A DNA stretch of 64,000 bases, from NCBI GenBank assembly GCA_040220855.1, contig JAVJVZ010000021.1, positions 99,002 to 163,001 of the forward strand, in the 5' to 3' direction. Source of the DNA: JACKNG01 sp040220855. Lineage in GTDB: Bacteria > Pseudomonadota > Gammaproteobacteria > Ga0077536. Shown here one piece after another: positions 16,651-25,400 of this stretch. Below the pieces are notes generated by a model that saw only the letters and a program-made list of their open reading frames with translations, had not been told where the DNA came from and ran no database searches. Position numbers and translations under genes: made by a program. Positions within the stretch are counted from its first letter, which is position 1. Every line of letters starts with the position of its first letter.

Positions 16651-17046
16651 TCAGTCCTCGCGCTCGAGTTCGAGCGCGACCGAGTTGATGCAGTAACGCT
16701 GGCCGGTCGGTGCCGGACCATCGCCGAACACGTGGCCAAGGTGGGCGTCGCAACTGCCGCACACGACCTCGGTGCGTACCATCCCGTGGGAGCGATCGGT
16801 ACGCAACGTGACACGGTCTTCGGTCAGCGCCTGCCAGAAACTCGGCCACCCCGAACCCGAATCGAACTTGTGCTCGGAGCTGAACAGATCCGCGCCGCAA
16901 CACACGCAACGATAAAGTCCGGCGTCCTTGCAGTCGTTATATTCACCCGTGAACGGCCGTTCGGTGGCTGCCTGTCGGCACACCGCGTAGGCCTCCGGAG
17001 ACAGCATGGCGCGCCACTCGGCGTCGGTTTTGGTGACTTTCGACAT
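16651..17046 (-). CDS. msrB: Peptide-methionine (R)-S-oxide reductase
   Basis: This 131-residue enzyme repairs R-methionine sulfoxide in proteins. It contains both zinc-binding CxxC pairs (CVCC in LYRCVCCGADLF and CGSC in VVCGSCDAHLGHVF), the signature SGSGWPSFW, and the catalytic Cys in RYCINSVAL. The length is that of single-domain MsrB. It has its own promoter region: the minus strand shows TTTGCA, 16 bases, TATAAT in the spacer upstream. It is convergent with cysG. Confidence is very high. Confidence 0.97.
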   Translation of the reverse strand: MSKVTKTDAEWRAMLSPEAYAVCRQAATERPFTGEYNDCKDAGLYRCVCCGADLFSSEHKFDSGSGWPSFWQALTEDRVTLRTDRSHGMVRTEVVCGSCDAHLGHVFGDGPAPTGQRYCINSVALELERED

Positions 17047-17150
17047 GGTATTTCGTGCAGCCTCATTGGGTCGGAAACGGCACGCAGACGGCAGGCGCAG
17101 CAGGCGCAGGCGCCGGGCAACGGTCGTTTCCGGCTGGGAACATCGCGGGT

Positions 17151-17178
17151 ATTATACTTTTGCCGATGGTCATGCAAA
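17151..17178 (-). promoter_or_regulatory. Putative sigma-70 promoter for msrB
   Basis: On the minus strand TTTGCA is followed after 16 bases by a perfect TATAAT (17156-17151), about 105 bases before msrB. The core is part of the palindrome GTATTATAC, so the plus strand also offers TATACT toward the response regulator gene; either or both directions may be used. Confidence 0.5.
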
Positions 17179-17259
17179 GTCGACGCGAACTCGTGCACGG
17201 CACGGGCGCAGAGCAGCAACAGCGAGCGTCAGGGAAACGAATTCGGGAGACTGCATGTG

Positions 17260-17952
17260 ATGAGGGTGGCACTGCTAGAGGATGATCCGGACCAGGTTGC
17301 GCTGTTCGGAGAGTGGTTGAAGTCGGCAGGACACTCCTGCGAGCCCTTCGACAACGGCAAATCGTTCGTGCGAAGTATCAAGCACGACAGCTTCGATGCA
17401 CTGATCCTGGACTGGATGGTGCCCGACATGGACGGCTTCCAGGTGTTGCGCTGGGTGCGCGAGAACTTCGACTGGCCGGTGCCAATCGTGTTCGTGACCG
17501 CACGCGACCTGGAGGACGACATCGTGCGCGCGCTGGAGCAAGGCGCAGACGACTACATCGTCAAGCCGGCCAAGCAGCGCGAGCTGCTCGCCCGCCTCAG
17601 CGCCGTGGTACGTCGCGCGAGCCCGATCGACGATGCGCAGACGACCATCGAGGTCGACCCGTTCCGTATCGACCTCGGCAATCATCTGGTGCAGCGTGAC
17701 GGCGCAACCATCGAAGTCACGCAGAAGGAATACGAGCTGATCGTGTTCCTGTTCCGCAATATCGGCCGCGTGCTGTCGCGCGCTCACATACTGGAGAGCG
17801 TGTGGGGGCGCAATCCCGACATCAACACCCGCACCGTCGATACCCATGTCAGCCGCATCCGCTCCAAGCTCGCGCTGGCCCCCGAGAGCGGCTGGAAGCT
17901 GTCCTCGATCTATCAGCACGGCTACCGGCTGGAGAAGATCACGCTGAACTGA
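17260..17952 (+). CDS. OmpR/PhoB-family response regulator (orphan)
   Basis: This 230-residue regulator has a receiver domain (1-120) with Asp8/Asp9, the phosphoacceptor Asp51 (LILDWMVPDMDG), Thr80 and Lys102. A winged-helix trans_reg_C domain follows (about 135-228) with QKEYELIVFLFRN, SRAHILESVWG and RTVDTHVSRIRSKL. I chose ATG 17260 (GGGAGA about 10 bases upstream), which gives MRVALLEDDPDQ; GTG at 17257 is possible. No histidine kinase gene is adjacent, so the partner and regulon are unknown. It lies between msrB (divergent) and a convergent sugar kinase gene. Confidence 0.92.
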   Translation: MRVALLEDDPDQVALFGEWLKSAGHSCEPFDNGKSFVRSIKHDSFDALILDWMVPDMDGFQVLRWVRENFDWPVPIVFVTARDLEDDIVRALEQGADDYIVKPAKQRELLARLSAVVRRASPIDDAQTTIEVDPFRIDLGNHLVQRDGATIEVTQKEYELIVFLFRNIGRVLSRAHILESVWGRNPDINTRTVDTHVSRIRSKLALAPESGWKLSSIYQHGYRLEKITLN

Positions 17953-17985
17953 TTGCGCCGCCGTGCGGCAGGGGCGATTACGCGC

Positions 17986-18909
17986 CTACGCGCCGCTACC
18001 AGCCTCCGCGGCTGTCCACAGGCAGGCGGCGCCGCGTACGCCGCTGCTGTCGCCATGACGGGCCGTGACGACGCGTGTCTCGAGGACATCGGAGAATGCC
18101 AGCGCCGGCAGCCGCCGGGCCGTCGTCTCGGCAATGTCCGGCAGGTTCGACAGGCCACCGGCGAGCACGATGAGGTCGGGGTCGATCACGTTGACGATAC
18201 CGGCCAGGCAGCGCGCGAGCGCCTCGCGGTAATCCGCCAGCGATACCCGTGCCTGCCGCTCGCCGACGGCAGCGCGCGCCACCAGTGTTTCGACATCCGC
18301 AGCACGCGCCGGACCATGTGCCGCGTAACTGCGCAGCAGGCCGGCACCGCTGAGATAGGTCTCGATGCAATCGTGCTTGCCGCAATAGCACGCACGCGAG
18401 TTCGCGAGCGGCACCGACCATGGCACGTGGTTGTGGCCCCACTCGCCGGCGATCGCATTCGCGCCACGCAGCAGCGCACCGTTGACGTGGACAGCGCCGC
18501 CGGTGCCGGTGCCGATGATGACGCCGAACACGCACTCGCCGGCTGTCCCTGCGCCACCATTGACCTCGGACAGCACGAGGCAGTTGGCGTCGTTCTCGAG
18601 GCGCACCGGACGCGCCAGCAAACGCGCCAAGTCGCGCGCCAGCGGCTGCCCGTTGAGGCACTGGGTATTGGCATTGCGCACGCGTCCGTTCGAGGGTGAC
18701 ACGCTGCCCGGGATACCGACGCCGACGGTGGCCGGCTCCGCCTGCGCCCCCTCCAGGGCCTGCACCAGCGCAACGATTGCCGCACAGATGGCAGGGTAAT
18801 CGTCAGCCGGCGTCGCCACGCGCCGGCGGCTGACGATGTTCGCCGCGTCGTCGAGCACGGCGCCTTCGATCTTGGTGCCGCCGAGGTCGATACCGATCCG
18901 CACGCTCAC
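17986..18909 (-). CDS. ROK-family sugar kinase (Mak-like fructokinase)
   Basis: This 307-residue protein has the ROK fold. It shows the N-terminal phosphate loop GIDLGGTKIEGAVL, the catalytic segment LENDANCLVLSE, GTGTGGAVHVNG, and a zinc-binding region GEWGHNHVPW with CYCGKHDCIE (the usual GC pair of this motif appears as DC). It most resembles E. coli Mak, a fructokinase/mannokinase, including the run GIPGSVSPSNGRVRNAN. The substrate could also be N-acetylglucosamine or glucose; no sugar operon surrounds it. The gene ends 33 bases from the response regulator stop and is divergent from ispG. Family is certain, substrate is not. Confidence 0.87.
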   Translation of the reverse strand: MSVRIGIDLGGTKIEGAVLDDAANIVSRRRVATPADDYPAICAAIVALVQALEGAQAEPATVGVGIPGSVSPSNGRVRNANTQCLNGQPLARDLARLLARPVRLENDANCLVLSEVNGGAGTAGECVFGVIIGTGTGGAVHVNGALLRGANAIAGEWGHNHVPWSVPLANSRACYCGKHDCIETYLSGAGLLRSYAAHGPARAADVETLVARAAVGERQARVSLADYREALARCLAGIVNVIDPDLIVLAGGLSNLPDIAETTARRLPALAFSDVLETRVVTARHGDSSGVRGAACLWTAAEAGSGA

Positions 18910-18924
18910 GTGACACCGGCGCCT

Positions 18925-18954
18925 TTGGCCAGCCTGTGGCCGCTACGGTAGAAT
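18925..18954 (+). promoter_or_regulatory. Putative sigma-70 promoter for ispG
   Basis: TTGGCC (18925-18930), an 18-base spacer and TAGAAT (18949-18954) lie 51 bases before the ispG start, in the spacer shared with the divergent ROK kinase gene. Confidence 0.5.
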
Positions 18955-19005
18955 CGTGCCATACGTCAGGCGCCTCCACGGCGCGTTCCAGCAACAGGTA
19001 TTTGC

Positions 19006-20265
19006 ATGAATTCCAGCTATCGACGCCGCACCTCCGTGCCCGTTCGCGTGGGCGACGTCACGGTCGGCGGTGATGCCCCGATCGTGGTCCAGTCGATGAC
19101 CAACACGGATACGGCCGACGCCGTCGCGACGGCGCGCCAGGTGCAGGCGCTCGCTGCTGCCGGCTCGGAGGTCGTGCGCATTACCGTCAACACCGAGGAC
19201 GCTGCCCGGCAGGTGCCGCGCATACGCGAACTCCTCGACGCCACGGGCTGCCGCGTGCCGCTGGTCGGAGACTTCCATTACAACGGCCACCTCCTCCTGC
19301 AGAAGTATCCGGCCTGCGCCGATGCGCTGGCGAAGTATCGCATCAACCCGGGCAACGTCGGCTTCGGGCGCAAGAAGGATGCCCAGTTCGCGTCCATGAT
19401 CGAAACCGCGATCGCGCGCGACAAGCCGGTGCGCATCGGCGTCAACTGGGGCAGCCTCGACCCCGCGCTGGTTGCCCGCATGATGGACGAGAACGCGGCC
19501 AGCGCGAATCCGAAGGAAGCTGCCGAGGTGACCCGCGAGGCGCTCATCCGTTCGGCTCTCGACAGCGCGGCAAGAGCCGAGGAGATCGGGCTGCCACGCA
19601 ACCGCATCCTGCTCTCGTGCAAAGTCAGCGGCGTGCAGGATCTCATCGCCGTCTACAGCGACCTGGCCACGCGCTGCGACTATGCCCTGCATCTCGGGCT
19701 GACCGAGGCGGGCATGGGTTCGAAGGGCATCGTGGCGTCGGCGGCGGCCATGGGTATCCTGCTGCAGAACGGTATCGGCGACACCATCCGCGTGTCGTTG
19801 ACGCCGGAACCCGGCGGCGACCGTACCCAGGAAGTGATCGTCGCCCAGGAGCTGCTGCAGACCATGGGCCTGCGCTCCTTCACACCGCTGGTCACCGCGT
19901 GTCCCGGCTGTGGGCGTACCACGAGCACCGTCTTCCAGGAACTCGCCGGCGACATCCAGGCTTACGTGCGCACGCAGATGCCGGGCTGGCGCGAGCAGTA
20001 CCCGGGCGTCGAGGACATGACGCTCGCGGTAATGGGCTGCGTCGTCAACGGCCCGGGCGAGAGCAAGCACGCCAACATCGGCATCAGCCTGCCCGGTACC
20101 GGCGAGGCGCCAGCCGCACCGGTTTTCATCGATGGCGAGAAGCGCATGACGCTGCGCGGCGACAACATCGCTGCCGAGTTCAAGCAGATCCTCGATGACT
20201 ACGTGCGTGAACACTACGGCAGCAGGCAGCCGGGAGCGCGCGACGAAGAGCTGCCGGCGGCTTGA
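19006..20265 (+). CDS. ispG: 4-hydroxy-3-methylbut-2-en-1-yl diphosphate synthase
   Basis: This 419-residue enzyme performs the penultimate step of the MEP isoprenoid pathway. The TIM-barrel half begins RVGDVTVGGDAPIVVQSMTNTDT. The [4Fe-4S] ligands are in ACPGCGRTTS and GCVVNGPGESKHANIG. It is longer than E. coli IspG (372) and matches the longer type common in beta- and some gammaproteobacteria, with an insert in the middle. The electron donor is probably flavodoxin or ferredoxin. ATG at 19006 follows a clear promoter. Confidence is very high. Confidence 0.97.
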   Translation: MNSSYRRRTSVPVRVGDVTVGGDAPIVVQSMTNTDTADAVATARQVQALAAAGSEVVRITVNTEDAARQVPRIRELLDATGCRVPLVGDFHYNGHLLLQKYPACADALAKYRINPGNVGFGRKKDAQFASMIETAIARDKPVRIGVNWGSLDPALVARMMDENAASANPKEAAEVTREALIRSALDSAARAEEIGLPRNRILLSCKVSGVQDLIAVYSDLATRCDYALHLGLTEAGMGSKGIVASAAAMGILLQNGIGDTIRVSLTPEPGGDRTQEVIVAQELLQTMGLRSFTPLVTACPGCGRTTSTVFQELAGDIQAYVRTQMPGWREQYPGVEDMTLAVMGCVVNGPGESKHANIGISLPGTGEAPAAPVFIDGEKRMTLRGDNIAAEFKQILDDYVREHYGSRQPGARDEELPAA

Positions 20266-20371
20266 CCGCAACGGCCACGCCGCGCGTGACGGCCGCCCTG
20301 ATGCGCGGCACCGGCAAACCGTGCCTGGCGGGGCCGCACATGTTCATACAGCCGGCAAGCGGAGTAATCCA

Positions 20372-20869
20372 ATGCTGATCCTGCTGCGCGCGTTCTGGCA
20401 AATCTGCCTGCTGCGCCTCGCCCCGCAGGCAGTGCCCCGCTCGGGCGTGTTGCTCGCGCTCACCGCGCTGATCAATCTCGCCCTCAGCGTCTCCATCAAC
20501 AGCCTCCAGTTGCCGTTCCGCTATGCACTGCTCATCGCCCTGCTCGAGATGGCGGTGCTGGTCGGCCTGACCGCCGCCCTGCTCTATGCGTTCAATCGCA
20601 GCGCACGGCTGCAACAGACGCTTACCGCGCTGATGGGCAGCGGCGCCGTGATCGGCGCCATCGTGCTGGTGCTGTTCCTGGCGCTCACCGAGCTGCCGCC
20701 GCTGCCGCGCCTGGCCGTGTTCCTGTGGAATCTGCTCGTCATGGGACACGTGCTGCGCCACGCATTGAACATGCATCTCATCGCCGGCTTCTTCATGGCG
20801 ATCGGCTATGCGGTCGTGTTGCGCCAGCTCATCGTGCTCGTCGATCGTGTGCTCAGCACCGGCCTTTGA
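20372..20869 (+). CDS. Small integral membrane protein of unknown function
   Basis: This 165-residue protein is mostly hydrophobic, with four predicted membrane segments at about 25-43, 51-74, 86-107 and 120-155 (NLLVMGHVLRHALNM lies in the last). I do not recognise a family. The ATG at 20372 has GGAG 7 bases upstream, and in-frame extension into the ispG tail is not needed. It ends 16 bases before mpl in the same direction, so the two are probably co-transcribed; a cell-envelope role would suit, but this is only context. No motifs for catalysis or transport are evident. Confidence 0.72.
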   Translation: MLILLRAFWQICLLRLAPQAVPRSGVLLALTALINLALSVSINSLQLPFRYALLIALLEMAVLVGLTAALLYAFNRSARLQQTLTALMGSGAVIGAIVLVLFLALTELPPLPRLAVFLWNLLVMGHVLRHALNMHLIAGFFMAIGYAVVLRQLIVLVDRVLSTGL

Positions 20870-20885
20870 CCAGGAGCAATCGCGC

Positions 20886-22241
20886 ATGCACCTGCATATC
20901 CTCGGTATCGGCGGCACCTTCATGGCCGGGCTGGCGCGTCTCGCCGTCGCGCTCGGGCACCGCGTGACCGGGTCGGACCAGGCGCTGTATCCGCCTATGA
21001 GCACCCAGCTCGAAGCGCTGGGCATCGAGGTCAGTGACGGCTACGACCCCGCCGCGCTGTCACCAGCCCCGGATGTCGTCGTCATCGGCAACGCCCTCGC
21101 ACGCGGCAATCCCGCCGTCGAGCACGTGCTCAGCCACGACCTTCCCTACCTGTCCGGGCCCGACTGGCTGGAGCGCCACGTGCTGCCCGGCCGGCACGTC
21201 ATCGCGATCGCGGGCACCCACGGCAAGACCACCACGGCGACACTCGCGACCTGGATGCTCGAGCACGCCGGGCAATCGCCGGGCTTTCTCGTCGGCGGCG
21301 TCCTGGAGAACTTCGGCGTGTCCGCACGCCTTGGCGATTCGCCCTGGTTCGTCATCGAAGCGGACGAGTACGACACCGCGTTCTTCGACAAGCGCTCCAA
21401 GTTCGTGCACTACCACCCGCGCACGCTCGTCATCAACAATCTCGAGTTCGACCATGCGGACATCTTCGAGGACCTGCGCGCGATCCAGACGCAGTTCCAT
21501 CACCTCGTGCGGACGCTCCCGCGCGAGGCCGTGATCCTGCGTCCGCAACCGGCACCAGCCATCGACGAACTGCTTGCGCGCGGTTGCTGGTCGCGCGTGC
21601 TGCGCTTCGGCGAGAGCGCTGAATGCGACTGGTCTTTCGAGTGGGAAGACGGCAGCCAGCGCAGTATCCGCATTCGTGCACCGGACGGCGCGGTTGCGCG
21701 TGCGGCAACCCCCCTGCTCGGCATGCACAATGCCTGGAACGTCACTGCGGCCGCCGCCGCGGTCGCGAGCGCCGGCGTCACCCCGGGCCAGGCACTCGCT
21801 GCACTGGCCGGTTTCGCCAGCGTCAAGCGACGCCTCGAACTTCGTGGCGAAGTGCGCGGCGTACGGGTCTACGACGATTTCGCGCACCATCCGACCGCCA
21901 TCGCCGCAACCATCAAGGCGCTGCGCGGCAGTCTCGGTCATGGTCGTGTCATCGCCGTGCTCGAACCACGCTCCAACACCATGCGCATGGGCGTGCACCA
22001 GGACAGCCTGGCGACGTCGCTGGAAGGTGCCGATCGTGTCTTCGTGCTGGTGCCGGGCGATCTCTCATGGGACATTCGCGCAGCGCTTTCCGGTCGCGAA
22101 GAGGTCGAGTTGCACACTGACAGCACGCGCATGATTGAGGCTCTGGCACGTGAGTTGCGCGGTGGCGACCATGTGCTGATGATGAGCAACGGGGGCTTCG
22201 AAAACGTACACGAACGCCTGCTGCAGCGGCTTGCCGCATGA
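20886..22241 (+). CDS. mpl: UDP-N-acetylmuramate:L-alanyl-gamma-D-glutamyl-meso-diaminopimelate ligase
   Basis: This 451-residue Mur-type ligase recycles murein tripeptide by joining it to UDP-MurNAc. It starts MHLHILGIGGTFMAGLARLA, carries the ATP loop GTHGKTTTATL and the central VIEADEYDTAFFDKRSKFVHY that separates Mpl from MurC, then VYDDFAHHPTAI and LEPRSNTMRMG in the C-terminal domain. The length matches E. coli Mpl (457). The ATG at 20886 is preferred over upstream in-frame starts, which would lie inside the membrane protein gene. It overlaps the next gene by 4 bases. Confidence is very high. Confidence 0.97.
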   Translation: MHLHILGIGGTFMAGLARLAVALGHRVTGSDQALYPPMSTQLEALGIEVSDGYDPAALSPAPDVVVIGNALARGNPAVEHVLSHDLPYLSGPDWLERHVLPGRHVIAIAGTHGKTTTATLATWMLEHAGQSPGFLVGGVLENFGVSARLGDSPWFVIEADEYDTAFFDKRSKFVHYHPRTLVINNLEFDHADIFEDLRAIQTQFHHLVRTLPREAVILRPQPAPAIDELLARGCWSRVLRFGESAECDWSFEWEDGSQRSIRIRAPDGAVARAATPLLGMHNAWNVTAAAAAVASAGVTPGQALAALAGFASVKRRLELRGEVRGVRVYDDFAHHPTAIAATIKALRGSLGHGRVIAVLEPRSNTMRMGVHQDSLATSLEGADRVFVLVPGDLSWDIRAALSGREEVELHTDSTRMIEALARELRGGDHVLMMSNGGFENVHERLLQRLAA

Positions 22242-22852
22242 GCGCAATACCGCTCACCGGCATCGCCCTGTTTCCGCTGCGCACGGTGCTGTTCCCCGGC
22301 GGCGCGCTGCCGCTGCGCATCTTTGAACCGCGCTACGTGGACATGGTCCGCGACTGCCTGCGCGATGACCGCCGGTTCTGCGTGGTGCCGATTCGACGTG
22401 GCCAGGAAGCCGGCGCCCCGGCGGAGTACTATCCGAGCGGGGTGCTCGCGTACATCGAATCGTGGGACCAGGGCGCCGATGGCCTCCTGCACCTCGTCGC
22501 GCGCGGCGCGGAGCGTGTGCGCGTGAGCGGCGACCAGCGTCGCGGTGACGGCCTCGTGGTGGCGACACTGGAGAGTTGCCCGGACCAGCTCGCGGCAGTG
22601 CCGCCCGAGTTCGCCTTCCTCGGCAAACTGCTCGACGCCATCTATGCCGAGCACCCGCAACTGGCGCCGACCGAGCGCCCGCGGGAGCCTGACGCGGCGT
22701 GGCTGGCCTACCGCCTGGCCGAGTTGCTGCCACTCGGCATTCGAGCCGCGCTCGACATCCTCGATCTCGATCTGCCGGCGCTCAAGCTGGCACGCGTGGC
22801 CGCGTTCGTCGCAACCCGGGAGGACCCCGACGAAGACCCCACAAGTCATTGA
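22238..22852 (+). CDS. Lon N-terminal (substrate-binding) domain protein
   Basis: This 204-residue protein consists of the LON substrate-binding domain alone, without the ATPase or protease parts: IALFPLRTVLFPGGALPLRIFEPRYVDMV at the start is diagnostic, and a helical region follows to the end. Stand-alone versions are common in proteobacteria and have no settled function; roles in protein quality control or as substrate adaptors have been suggested. It overlaps mpl by 4 bases (ATGA). A complete lon is encoded at 60-62.5 kb in this window. The start is fixed by the overlap and the family N-terminus. Confidence 0.9.
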   Translation: MSAIPLTGIALFPLRTVLFPGGALPLRIFEPRYVDMVRDCLRDDRRFCVVPIRRGQEAGAPAEYYPSGVLAYIESWDQGADGLLHLVARGAERVRVSGDQRRGDGLVVATLESCPDQLAAVPPEFAFLGKLLDAIYAEHPQLAPTERPREPDAAWLAYRLAELLPLGIRAALDILDLDLPALKLARVAAFVATREDPDEDPTSH

Positions 22853-22949
22853 TTCGGCTGGACACAACGCACAATCGCGTGTTGATGCGGTGGCCGGAAT
22901 GTGACATTTTTAGCGCCACGCTGGATCACCCGACGCATTCGCGTTCCCC

Positions 22950-25229
22950 ATGAAGAAAAACAATCCTCGGCACCGGCTTCGCCGTGTGACCGCGGGCGCC
23001 GTTCATCTCGCCTGTCTGCTGGCCGGACTGCTGTCGAGTGTCGCGCCGACGGCCGTGGCGCTGCCGAGCGACCGCAGCGACGATTACCAATGGCGCCTGT
23101 GCCCACCGGCGCGACTGGTACCGCTGCGCCCGTTCTACACGGACGAGGAAACCGACCGCGACGCGATCGAGATCCGCGCCGAGACCTCACGCATCGTGCA
23201 GGAAGGCATCAGCCAGTTCACCGGTGACGTCGAAATCGTCAAGGGTGACCAGTCCATGCGCGCCGAAGTCGTCACCTACGACGACACCAGCGGCATTTTC
23301 AGCGCCGAAGGCCGCGCGCACCTGTGGAACGCGGGCATGATCTGGGCCGGCGAGAGCGCAACCTACGACACCACCAGCGAAGTCTCCGAGCTCGATGCCG
23401 GCCGCTACTGGCTGCTCGATGGGCGCGGACGTGGTTTCGCGACGCGGCTGCACAATGACAAGCAGGCCCAGGTCACCACGCTCAACAACGTGCAGTATTC
23501 GACCTGCCCGCTGTCCGACGAGGCCTGGCGCATCTCGGCCGGCCGCATCAAGCTCAACCACGAGACCGACCGCGGCTCGGCCATCAATGCCGTACTGCGC
23601 GTGCGCGACGTCCCGGTGTTCTATTTTCCCTACGTCAGTTTTCCCTTGAGCGACAAGCGCAAGTCGGGCTTCCTCGCGCCGTCGCTGGGCACGACCAACC
23701 AGTCCGGCTTCGACGCCCGCATACCCTATTACTGGAACATCGCGCCCGACCAGGATGCGACCATCACGCCGCGCATACTGACCGATCGCGGCGTCATGCT
23801 GGAAACGGAATATCGCTATCTCAGCAGCACCTACCGCGGCCGCGCCAATGTCGAGTACCTGCCGAGCGACGACCTGCGCGGCGACGATCGGTCGTTGTTC
23901 TCGGTCAGCCACCAGCAGCGCTTCTTCGGCCAGCGCGGCCATCTGCGCGTCAACCTCAACAACGTGTCCGACGACGAGTATTTCGAGGATTTCGGCAGCA
24001 ACATCGCGGTTACCAGCCAACGTTTCCTCGACCGCCGCATCGAGTACCGTCACTACGCCCCACGCTCTTTCTTCTATGGTCTGGTGCAGGCCTACCAGAC
24101 AATCGATCCGACCATCCCCGACCGCGCGGAGCCGTATCGACAGCTGCCGCGGACCCTGTACCTGACGACGATTCCGCTGAGCCCCACGTGGCTGACACAG
24201 CTGCGTGGCGATGCCGTGTACTTTCATCGCGACGTCGGCCTGACTGGTGGGCGCTTGCACGTTGCGCCGACCTTGCAACATCGCTTCTTCCGCCCTTACC
24301 TCGACATCATTTCGCGGTTCACCGCGCGGCACACCCAGTATTTCCTCGACGATCCCGACGCCAACTTCGACGATCGCGAATCGAGTACCGTACCGGTCGT
24401 CAGCATCGATGCCCGACTGTTCGCAGAACGCGACCTCGAGATCTTCGGCCGCCACCACCTGCAGACCTTCGAGCCGCGCTTGTTCTATCTGCTGGCGCCC
24501 AAGGTCGACCAGGACGACCTGCCGCGCTTCGACACCGGTCTGCTGGAAACCTCCTTCCGCAGCATCTTCCTCGAGAACCGCTTCAGCGGTGGCGACCGCA
24601 TCGGCGACGCCAACCAGGTCACCGCGGCGATTACTTCGCGCATCCTGGACACCGAGGACGCCCGCGAACTCGGCCATCTGAGTTTCGGCCAGATCTTTTA
24701 CTTCCGCGACCGCGAAGTCACCTTGCCGGGCGCCACCGAGATCGAGGACAGCGTGTCGGAACTGGTCTTCGAGGGTGCCGCGAATCTCGGCCTCGACTGG
24801 AGTGTGCGCGGCATCCTGCTGTGGGATCCGAATCAACCGCGCACTGAGAAAGCGACCCTCGGCCTGCGCTACAGTCCCGACTACGAGACTGTCGTCAACC
24901 TGAACTATCGTCTGCGCCGGGCGCGGACCGACGTCGAGCAGACCGACTTCTCCTTCCGCGTGCCCGTGCTCGACAACCTCGCGCTGGTCGGCCGCTGGAA
25001 TTTCTCCCTGCCGGAAAAGCGCTCACTCGAAACCGTTGCGGGTCTCGAGTACGAGAGCTGCTGCTGGGGCTTGCGCCTGGTGGCACGCCGCTTCCTGCGT
25101 AACGCGGAAGGCCAGTTCGAGACCGGCGTCTTCCTGCAGGTCCAGTTTCGCGGCCTTGGCGGTATCGGACAGGACGCTGCCGGCTTGCTACGCCGCGGGA
25201 TCCCCGGCTACGTCGACCCGTTCAACTGA
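22950..25229 (+). CDS. lptD: LPS-assembly outer-membrane protein LptD
   Basis: This 759-residue outer-membrane protein inserts lipopolysaccharide into the outer leaflet with LptE. A signal peptide (about 1-38, ending near TAVALPS) is followed by an N-terminal beta-jellyroll of the OstA type (about 65-210: EIRAETSRIVQEG, GDVEIVKGDQSMRAE) and then a long beta-barrel. Early and late cysteine positions are visible (LCPPA, STCPLS and a C-terminal ESCCWGL), consistent with the intersubunit disulfides of LptD. Length is normal for the family. It heads the classic lptD-surA-pdxA-rsmA series. Confidence is very high. Confidence 0.96.
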   Translation: MKKNNPRHRLRRVTAGAVHLACLLAGLLSSVAPTAVALPSDRSDDYQWRLCPPARLVPLRPFYTDEETDRDAIEIRAETSRIVQEGISQFTGDVEIVKGDQSMRAEVVTYDDTSGIFSAEGRAHLWNAGMIWAGESATYDTTSEVSELDAGRYWLLDGRGRGFATRLHNDKQAQVTTLNNVQYSTCPLSDEAWRISAGRIKLNHETDRGSAINAVLRVRDVPVFYFPYVSFPLSDKRKSGFLAPSLGTTNQSGFDARIPYYWNIAPDQDATITPRILTDRGVMLETEYRYLSSTYRGRANVEYLPSDDLRGDDRSLFSVSHQQRFFGQRGHLRVNLNNVSDDEYFEDFGSNIAVTSQRFLDRRIEYRHYAPRSFFYGLVQAYQTIDPTIPDRAEPYRQLPRTLYLTTIPLSPTWLTQLRGDAVYFHRDVGLTGGRLHVAPTLQHRFFRPYLDIISRFTARHTQYFLDDPDANFDDRESSTVPVVSIDARLFAERDLEIFGRHHLQTFEPRLFYLLAPKVDQDDLPRFDTGLLETSFRSIFLENRFSGGDRIGDANQVTAAITSRILDTEDARELGHLSFGQIFYFRDREVTLPGATEIEDSVSELVFEGAANLGLDWSVRGILLWDPNQPRTEKATLGLRYSPDYETVVNLNYRLRRARTDVEQTDFSFRVPVLDNLALVGRWNFSLPEKRSLETVAGLEYESCCWGLRLVARRFLRNAEGQFETGVFLQVQFRGLGGIGQDAAGLLRRGIPGYVDPFN

Positions 25230-25400
25230 ACCACCACGAGCGCGGCTTGTCCCAGGGCGCGGGCATTACGGTACAATGGCGGCCACGCCGGCCAGCTTCC
25301 AGGGCCGCGCGTTCCGGTTCCCGCGGCCACGCGCGGAGACCCCGGCGAGCGCCGCTGGCGGACCGCCCCCTCTTTCTCGTATCGCAGCCTCAACCCGTTG

